From NCBI GenBank assembly GCA_005880615.1, contig VBID01000140.1, positions 1-48,598 of the forward strand: DNA of 48,598 bases, written 5' to 3'. Shown here piece after piece: positions 43,177-48,598 of the stretch. The translations under genes were made by a program, and so were the position numbers. Source of the DNA: Chloroflexota bacterium. Its GTDB lineage: Bacteria; Chloroflexota; Dormibacteria; CF-121. Below the pieces are notes generated by a model. That model was not told the origin of the DNA. It saw only the letters and a program-made list of their open reading frames with translations, and made no database searches. The stretch's first letter is position 1; every line of letters starts with the position of its first letter.

Positions 43177-43893
43177 ATGTCCACCCCGCTGGTGTGCCTG
43201 CCCACCTACAACGAGGCGGAGAACGTCGTGCGGTTGATCGCCGCCGTTCGGCGCGCGCTCCCGCAGGCCGGCGTGCTGGTGATCGACGACGGCTCGCCCG
43301 ACGGGACGGGAGACCTGGTCCGCCAGGTTGCGGCCACCGATTCCCGCGTCTTTCTACTCAGCCGGCCCGGCAAGCTGGGACTGGGAACGGCTTACATGGC
43401 CGGCTTCGCGTACGCCGTGGAGCATGAATTTGACCGGGCCTTCACCATGGATGCGGACTTCTCGCATCCACCCGACCGGCTGCCGGCGCTACTGGCCGCC
43501 GTCGACGGCGGCGCCGACCTGGCCATCGGATCGCGCTACGTGCCACAAGGAAAGATCGAGGGCTGGCCGCTTCGCCGCGTCTTCCTCAGCTCAGCCGCGA
43601 ATACATTCGCGCGCACCGTGCTCCGGCTGCACGCGCACGACTGCACGGGCGGCTTTCGCTGTTACGCGGAGGGGACGATCAAGTTCCTGCTCTCCGAGCC
43701 GCTTCGATCGTCAGGCTACTCGGCGTTGATCGAGCTGCTGACTCGCTGCGAGCGCGCCGGACTGCGGGTGGTCGAAGTGCCGATCACCTTCACCGACCGG
43801 GTGGCCGGCGCGTCCAAGGTCTCCCGCGATGAGATCTGGCGAGCGCTGGTCACCGTGTCTCGGCTGGCCTCCCAGCGGGCCCCCTTCAGGTGA
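43177..43893 (+). CDS. polyprenol-phosphate mannosyltransferase-like GT2
   Basis: 238 residues, GT-A fold: LPTYNEAENVVRLI, IDDGSPDGTGDLV, the metal-binding DADFSHPPD, and RYVPQGKIEGWPLRR followed by CTGGFRCY and TFTDRVAGASKVS. This is the dolichol/polyprenol phosphate mannose synthase pattern without C-terminal membrane helices. It makes a lipid-linked sugar donor for wall or protein glycosylation. It is divergent from gatD with 22 bases between the starts and converges with murT. Confidence 0.92.
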   Translation: MSTPLVCLPTYNEAENVVRLIAAVRRALPQAGVLVIDDGSPDGTGDLVRQVAATDSRVFLLSRPGKLGLGTAYMAGFAYAVEHEFDRAFTMDADFSHPPDRLPALLAAVDGGADLAIGSRYVPQGKIEGWPLRRVFLSSAANTFARTVLRLHAHDCTGGFRCYAEGTIKFLLSEPLRSSGYSALIELLTRCERAGLRVVEVPITFTDRVAGASKVSRDEIWRALVTVSRLASQRAPFR

Positions 43894-43897
43894 AGCT

Positions 43898-43940
43898 CTC
43901 GAGACCCCCTCCCCTACCCTCCCCGCAAGGGGGAGGGAGA
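43898..43940. repeat. G-rich intergenic repeat, copy 2
   Basis: CTCGAGACCCCCTCCCC, then CCCTCCCCGCAAGGGGGAGG. The minus strand has GGGG-A-GGG-TA-GGGG-A-GGGGG. It fills almost the whole gap between the converging GT2 and murT genes. Confidence 0.75.
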
Positions 43941-45344
43941 TCACCGCGACCAGTAGGGCTGCAGCACCCCTTCCTTGGTCAACACCGACCGCAGTTCCAG
44001 CATGGCGGTGTAGGTGGGCAGCACAAAGAGCGTCTGATCCGGCGGCGTGAGGGCGGCCCCCTCGTGCAATGCCTCGCGCCAGCTGTCGATGACCTCCACC
44101 CGGTCGGCCGGCACCTCGGCGTACTTGAGCCGCACCCGCAGGTCGGCGGCTCGGTCACCGGTGACCACGATGTGGTCGGCCACATCTCGCAGCTGCTCGA
44201 AGTCCACGTCCCAGATCCAGGACACATCCTGCCCATCGGCGATCCGGTCGTTGAGGGCCAGCACGAAGGTGTGCCCCTCGCCGAAGGCGATCGCGGTGCG
44301 CAGGACCTCGTTGAAGCCGGTGGGATTCTTGGCCAGCAGCAGCACCGCCGGCCGGCCATCGATGACGACCCGCTCCATGCGGCCGAAGGCCGGCGTGAAA
44401 TCGGTGAGGGCGGCCGCCGCCTTGGGCAGCGGAATTCCCACGGCGGTGGCGGCGGCCATCGCCAGCACCACGTTGTAGGCGTTGTACAGGCCCGACAGCG
44501 GCGCCTTCACCTCCACCGAGGCGCGGCCATCGGTGACCGTCAGGCGCATGGCATCGATGCCCTCGAACGCGACGCGGGTGGCGCGCACCGTCGGCCGCGG
44601 CCGGGCGAAGTCGCCCCGCGGGCAGCGGTAATGACCCACGTGGCCGAAGTAGACGCCCGAGAACTCCAGAGCTGAGCCGCAGCGCGGACAGAAGCGGGCG
44701 TCGGCGCCGTGACGGAGCTCGGGCTGCAGCAGGGCCGGGTCGTCGATGCCCGCGTACACCACCCGGGGCAGATCGTCGCCGAGGGAGGCCACCATCGGGT
44801 CATCGGCGTTGAGCACCGCGGTGACGCCCTCGGGCCCCTGGCGCAGCGCCCGCCGGATGTGGCCCGCGGCCGTCTCCAGCTCGCCGTAGCGATCCAGCTG
44901 GTCGCGAAAGAGGTTGGTGACGACGATGGTGCCCGGTGCCGTGTCCGCCACCAGGAGCGGCAGGCTGGCCTCGTCGATCTCGAACAGGCCGACCGACGCC
45001 GGCACGCGCCCATTCCAGCGGGCTCGATCCACCACCGCGGCGGTCACCCCGAAGATGAGGTTGGCACCCGCCTGATTGGCGAGCGCCTGGCGGCCCTCCA
45101 CCTCCAGGATGCGGCGCAACAGGGCCGCCGTGGTGGTCTTGCCGTTGGTCCCGGTGACGACCATGGTCCCCTGCTCGAAGCCCACCGCCAGCTTGCGCAA
45201 GATGTGCGGGTCGATAAAGCGGGACACGTCGCCGGGGAGCGTGGTCCCCCCACCGAGTCGAAGGCCGCGGCTCACCCGCGCGGTGAGCTTGCCGGCCCAC
45301 AGCGCCGCCAGAGCACGCGGATCCAGGCGGCCGTCGGCGGCCAT
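43941..45344 (-). CDS. murT: lipid II isoglutaminyl synthase, Mur ligase subunit MurT
   Basis: 467 residues. Mur ligase middle domain with P-loop GTNGKT (65-70), DUF1727-type C-terminal domain, and DGQDVSWIWDVDF (371-382) whose Asp is needed for amidation in known MurT proteins. The inserted zinc ribbon has Cys219, Cys222 (CPRCG) and Cys241 (CPRG), but the fourth position is Gly244 instead of Cys. Together with GatD it amidates lipid II. The ATG at 45344 shares one base with the ispE stop (TGATG). Confidence 0.95.
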   Translation of the reverse strand: MAADGRLDPRALAALWAGKLTARVSRGLRLGGGTTLPGDVSRFIDPHILRKLAVGFEQGTMVVTGTNGKTTTAALLRRILEVEGRQALANQAGANLIFGVTAAVVDRARWNGRVPASVGLFEIDEASLPLLVADTAPGTIVVTNLFRDQLDRYGELETAAGHIRRALRQGPEGVTAVLNADDPMVASLGDDLPRVVYAGIDDPALLQPELRHGADARFCPRCGSALEFSGVYFGHVGHYRCPRGDFARPRPTVRATRVAFEGIDAMRLTVTDGRASVEVKAPLSGLYNAYNVVLAMAAATAVGIPLPKAAAALTDFTPAFGRMERVVIDGRPAVLLLAKNPTGFNEVLRTAIAFGEGHTFVLALNDRIADGQDVSWIWDVDFEQLRDVADHIVVTGDRAADLRVRLKYAEVPADRVEVIDSWREALHEGAALTPPDQTLFVLPTYTAMLELRSVLTKEGVLQPYWSR

Positions 45345-46192
45345 CAGCTCCAGCCGGGGACGGGCCGGCACACCCATACCGGGGCCCCCATGGCGCGGAC
45401 CTTCTCGGCGGCCGCCCGCGCCGCAGCCACCGATCCGAAGGCGGCGAAGAACGCCCCGCCGCTGCCCGTCATGGTGACGCCGGGAATGGCGGCCGAAACC
45501 GGGATGATGGCGCGGTCGAGCTCCGGATACAGCGACCGGGTCGCCGACTCCAGGTCGTTGCCAAAGCCGGACGGCGCATCGAGTCGGCCGCCTCGCAAGG
45601 CGGCGACCAGGACGGGCGTCCGCTGGGGGCTGGGCGCGCGACCGTCGACCGCCGCGTAGACCACCTGGGTGGAGACGGCCACCGGCGGCGCCACGACCAG
45701 GAAGGCCCAGCGGCGCGGCAGGGCCGGCATCGGCTCGATGGTCGAACCCAGGCCGGTGGCCAGGGCCGTTCCGCCGCGGAGCAGGAAGGGGACGTCCTGA
45801 CCGACCTGGGTGGCGATCTCCTGCAGATCGTCGACCGTCAGACTCAGCTCGTAGAGCCGGGTGGCCGCCTGCAGCACGGCCGCCGCATCCGCGCTCCCAC
45901 CCCCCATCCCGGCCGCCACCGGCACCCGCTTGTGCAACCGGAGGCGCAGCGGCAGAGGCCGGCCCACTCGCTGTTCGAGCAGACGGATGGCCTTGAGCAC
46001 CAGGTTCTCGCCGGCCATGGGCGGACCGGTCGCTTCGAACGAGGCGCTGGCGGCAGGCTCGGCGATCAGCAGGTCGTGCAGCGAGACCGTCTGCAGCACG
46101 GAGGCGATCTCATGGTAGCCATCCTGGCGTCGGCTCAACACGTCGAGGGTGAGGTTGAGCTTGGCGTAGGCCGGCAGGATGAGCGTGGTCAC
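45344..46192 (-). CDS. ispE: 4-diphosphocytidyl-2-C-methyl-D-erythritol kinase
   Basis: 282 residues, GHMP kinase of the MEP pathway to isoprenoids, which also supplies the undecaprenyl carrier used by MurJ/MurT substrates. N-terminal YAKLNLTLDVL with Lys11, ATP-binding PVAAGMGGGSADAA (91-104), and Asp133 in GQDVPF. C-terminal VTMTGSGGAFFAAF is the third GHMP motif. GTG start overlaps the murJ stop by four bases (GTGA), and its stop overlaps murT, so murJ-ispE-murT is one coupled operon. Confidence 0.96.
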   Translation of the reverse strand: MTTLILPAYAKLNLTLDVLSRRQDGYHEIASVLQTVSLHDLLIAEPAASASFEATGPPMAGENLVLKAIRLLEQRVGRPLPLRLRLHKRVPVAAGMGGGSADAAAVLQAATRLYELSLTVDDLQEIATQVGQDVPFLLRGGTALATGLGSTIEPMPALPRRWAFLVVAPPVAVSTQVVYAAVDGRAPSPQRTPVLVAALRGGRLDAPSGFGNDLESATRSLYPELDRAIIPVSAAIPGVTMTGSGGAFFAAFGSVAAARAAAEKVRAMGAPVWVCRPVPGWS

Positions 46193-47787
46193 GAGGCTGC
46201 CTCAGAGTCTGGCAGACGCGATCGGCGGCGCCGGAGGGCAGACCACAGGATGGGGAGCTCCTCGCTGCCCAGGAAGGCCTGCACCGCGGCATAGGTCGCG
46301 GCGCCGGCCGCGATGGCGGCCAGGACCGCGATCACGTGGCCGGTATCGAATCTGGGCGGGCCGGGGACGGCCAGCTGGCCGATGGCCCAGGCCACTACTG
46401 CCATGAGGCCCGCGCCCAGCAGGGCCCGCTCGGTGGTGGCCACGATCGCCTGGCCGTCCAGCCCGTGCAGGCGCCGGCGCAGCACCCATCCCAGCAGCAC
46501 GGCATTGACACTGGCCGCGATGGAGGTCCCCAGCGCCAGCCCGCCCTGCTGCAGCGGCGTGCGGACCAGGATGACGTTGACCGCCAGGTTGACCGCCACC
46601 ACCACGGCCGCGATCCGCAGCGGCGACATCACGTCTTGCAGCGCATAAAAGACCCGCACCAGCAGGGCGGTGGCCGCCTGCCCGGTCAGGCCAAAGCTGA
46701 AGAAGAGCAACGCCAGGGCGGTCTGGTGGGACGACTCCTGGTTAAACGCGCCGTGCTGGAAGAGGAGCGTCACGATGGGCAGGCTGAGGACCGCCAGCCC
46801 CACGGAGGCCGGCACCAGGGTGAAGATGTTCAGCCGAAGCGCGAGCGACGCACGGCGGCGGATGCTCTCCAGCGCGCCGACGGCCGCATCCCGCGCCAGG
46901 AACGGAAAGAGCACGAAGGCCAGCGCCTGGGAGAAGGTGCCCAGGGGGACCTGGGCGATGGTGTCGGCGTAGCGGAGGGCGGCCACCCGACCGTGGGGCA
47001 GCTGCGTGCCCAGCACCGTGTCGACAAAGACATTCACCTGCGCCGCGGCCAGCCCCAGGGCGATGGGGAACATCAGGCGGCCCACCTTGCGCACGCCCGG
47101 ATCACGCCAACCGAGCGACGGCTGCGGCCGCCATCCCGTCTTCCAGAGGGACGGGAGTTGGACGCCCACATGCAAGATGGCGCCGGCCACCACGCCCCAG
47201 GCCAGGGCGGCCACGCCGAAGTGGGGCGCGAACACGGCGGCCGCCACGATGATGGCGCCGTTGTAGAACAGGGGCGCCAGCGCCTGGGCGAAGAAGCGCT
47301 GGTAGGCGGTCAGGATGCCGATGACCAGCCCGCCGGCCCCCAGGAAGATGGGCTGCAGCAACAGGATGCGGGTGAGGGTGGTGATCTGGGCGTGGTCCTG
47401 GGCGCTGTAGCCAAAGGCGATCAGGGAAACGTAGGAAGGCGCCACCAGGAAGAGAATCGCCGCGCCCAAGGTGAGAATCAGGACCGCCGTCGTCAGGACG
47501 CGCCCGGCGATCTCCCGGGCCCGCTCGGGCTGACCGGTTGCCAGGTTCTCGGAGAGGACCGGGATGAACGCCGAGCTGATGGCGCCCGCCAGCAGCAGGT
47601 TGAACAGCAGGTCGGGCACCCCGAAGGCCACCCGATAGTCGTCCAGGACGTGACTGGTGCCAAAGGTATGGGCGATGACCACTTCCCGGACGTAGCCCAT
47701 CACCCGGCTGAGGCCGTAGGCGACCAGGATGAGCGTGGCGGCAGAGGCGATGCGCCGCCGCTCGCTCGCAGCCAGCCCGCTCGACAC
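46189..47787 (-). CDS. murJ: lipid II flippase MurJ (MviN)
   Basis: 532 residues with about 14 hydrophobic helices. MurJ motifs: VREVVIAHTFGTSHVLDDYRVAF in the first loop, AGAISSAFIPVLSE, and LRYADTIAQVPLGTFSQAL. It exports lipid-linked peptidoglycan precursor across the membrane. First gene of the murJ-ispE-murT operon; divergent from rpsT. GTG start at 47787. Confidence 0.95.
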   Translation of the reverse strand: MSSGLAASERRRIASAATLILVAYGLSRVMGYVREVVIAHTFGTSHVLDDYRVAFGVPDLLFNLLLAGAISSAFIPVLSENLATGQPERAREIAGRVLTTAVLILTLGAAILFLVAPSYVSLIAFGYSAQDHAQITTLTRILLLQPIFLGAGGLVIGILTAYQRFFAQALAPLFYNGAIIVAAAVFAPHFGVAALAWGVVAGAILHVGVQLPSLWKTGWRPQPSLGWRDPGVRKVGRLMFPIALGLAAAQVNVFVDTVLGTQLPHGRVAALRYADTIAQVPLGTFSQALAFVLFPFLARDAAVGALESIRRRASLALRLNIFTLVPASVGLAVLSLPIVTLLFQHGAFNQESSHQTALALLFFSFGLTGQAATALLVRVFYALQDVMSPLRIAAVVVAVNLAVNVILVRTPLQQGGLALGTSIAASVNAVLLGWVLRRRLHGLDGQAIVATTERALLGAGLMAVVAWAIGQLAVPGPPRFDTGHVIAVLAAIAAGAATYAAVQAFLGSEELPILWSALRRRRSRLPDSEAAS

Positions 47788-47851
47788 TCCGACGATTCTA
47801 CTGACGAGTCAGTCGCGATTCTTCCGCCATTCAGTCTCCCGTGGAAAGCTC

Positions 47852-47892
47852 ATCGAGACCCCCTCCCCAACCCTCCCCGCAAGGGAGGGAGA
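47852..47892. repeat. G-rich intergenic repeat, copy 3
   Basis: TCGAGACCCCCTCCCC then CCCTCCCCGCAAGGGAGGGA; minus strand GGGG-A-GGG-TT-GGGG-A-GGGGG. Lies in the divergent murJ/rpsT interval. Confidence 0.7.
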
Positions 47893-47930
47893 ACTGAAAG
47901 AGGCCGCCTCGGGATTTTGGCGTGACCGTC

Positions 47931-47936
47931 TATAAT
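47931..47936 (+). promoter_or_regulatory. -10 box of rpsT, near-leaderless message
   Basis: TATAAT at 47931-47936, 10 bases before the rpsT ATG. A start point 7 bases after it would leave at most 3-4 untranslated bases. No clear -35 and no ribosome-binding site lie in between, which fits a leaderless transcript. Confidence 0.55.
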
Positions 47937-47946
47937 CAGCCGTCGC

Positions 47947-48279
47947 ATGGCCAACACCCGTTCGGCGAAGAAGCGCGTCCGCTCATCGTTGCGCAAGCGC
48001 ACCCACAACCGCGCCATGCGGTCGTCGGTGAAGACCCTGGTGCAACGCGGGCGGAAGCTCACGGGCGAGCAGGCGCTGCCCACCAACGACGAGGTGCGCC
48101 GGGCGATCAGCGCCCTGGACAAGGCGGCTGAGAAAGGCGTCCTGCACGCCAACAATGCTTCGCGGCGCAAGTCCCGCCTGATGCGGCTGCTGGCCAAGAC
48201 GGCTCCCAAGCCCGAAGCAAAGGCGGCGCCAAAGAAAGAGGCGCCCAAGGGCCGGGGTCGAGGCAAGGACAAGGCTTAG
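47947..48279 (+). CDS. rpsT: 30S ribosomal protein S20
   Basis: 110 residues. MANTRSAKKRVRSSLRKR and NRAMRSSVKTLVQ are the S20 signature, as is the GVLHANNASRRKSRLMRLL end helix, followed by a Lys/Ala/Pro-rich tail of about 25 residues. Binds 16S rRNA in the small subunit. Single gene, convergent with holA. Confidence 0.97.
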   Translation: MANTRSAKKRVRSSLRKRTHNRAMRSSVKTLVQRGRKLTGEQALPTNDEVRRAISALDKAAEKGVLHANNASRRKSRLMRLLAKTAPKPEAKAAPKKEAPKGRGRGKDKA

Positions 48280-48332
48280 ACCGTCCAGCCGCGTTACCCA
48301 GTTCATGTCGCCGCCCGTTGGATGGACTAAGG

Positions 48333-48598
48333 CTAAGCCAGCGTCCGTTCCAGGACGAAGCCTTCCACGGCCAGCCGGGCGTCGAGCTCGCCCAGCTTGA
48401 TGAGTTCCTCCATCCGCAGCAGATCGTGGAACCCGCGTTCCAGGTCCGGGAGGGTGTAGGCCTCCGCCTGTCGGTACGCCTTCTCCACCACGAAGGGGTG
48501 GTCCAGGCCACGCGCCTGCAGCGCCGACAGGCTGACCCCCTTGTCCTGGGCGGCCCGCGCCTGCAGGAGACGGCGCCAATGCTGAGCCAGCAAATAGA
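48333..48598 (-). CDS. holA: DNA polymerase III delta subunit, C-terminal part (cut by window)
   Basis: The last 87 residues of a delta subunit: HWRRLLQARAAQDKG, GLDHPFVVEKAYRQA, LPDLERGFHDLLRMEELIK and LGELDARLAVEGFVLE, the alpha-helical collar domain that holds the clamp loader together. The gene enters from the right edge. Pairing of holA with rpsT is common in many bacteria. Confidence 0.88.
   Translation of the reverse strand, partial: YLLAQHWRRLLQARAAQDKGVSLSALQARGLDHPFVVEKAYRQAEAYTLPDLERGFHDLLRMEELIKLGELDARLAVEGFVLERTLA

Noticed and set aside
46336..47925. 529-codon open frame on the plus strand
   Set aside because: It is the antisense shadow of murJ; its translation is repetitive in charged and Gln/Gly/Arg residues with no family features.

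Overview
The window is high-GC bacterial DNA with a mosaic layout. The right end (about 38.7-48.6 kb) looks like stable chromosome: tRNA-Gln, an Flp-type pilin, a two-component system, a glycosyltransferase, the lipid II amidation pair gatD/murT, ispE, murJ, rpsT and the end of holA. MurT/GatD together with a NarL-type two-component system and an Flp pilin suggest a monoderm-like soil bacterium of the Chloroflexota/Dormibacterota type. That is inference from gene content; no marker gene here fixes the phylum.

The left end (1-3.35 kb) holds a truncated SDR gene, a carboxylesterase and a VapBC-type toxin-antitoxin pair. At 3347-3390 lies a 44-bp copy of the 3' half of tRNA-Gln, beside a tyrosine integrase (3586-4716). 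The complete tRNA-Gln is at 38616-38689. The 35 kb between them therefore reads as an integrated genomic island that entered at the anticodon loop of tRNA-Gln. Short GGTTGCCGTCA repeats lie just inside both ends, as integrase arm-type sites would. A third, shorter tRNA-derived copy at 22454-22482 splits the island into two parts and hints at two successive insertions.

The left part of the island (4.7-22.4 kb) is a patchwork of single-gene detoxification and regulator units: cupin, two HxlR regulators, carboxymuconolactone decarboxylase-like protein, SnoaL-like protein, enoyl-CoA hydratase, AlaX, an MFS transporter coupled to a MarR-GNAT fusion, MBL hydrolase, VOC protein, NIPSNAP and YCII proteins, and a CPBP protease. 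Between them are decayed genes (SDR fragments, LysE, UDP-glucuronate decarboxylase, a helical-repeat protein) and two copies of one insertion sequence.

The right part (22.5-38.6 kb) begins with an OmpR-type two-component system, a broken DoxX gene, a Tat-exported protein interrupted by an in-frame TGA, and a TolB-like propeller protein. It then has one coherent minus-strand operon for alpha-glucan use: ROK regulator, two CUT1 permeases, a solute-binding lipoprotein, a GH15 enzyme and a GH31 alpha-glycosidase, with no ATPase gene. The GH31 gene carries a frameshift. A RecQ helicase closes the island next to the tRNA.

In the chromosomal right end, a G-rich intergenic repeat occurs three times, and gatD is separated from murT by a polyprenol-phosphate glycosyltransferase on the opposite strand. 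I found no CRISPR array, rRNA or defence system that I could support.
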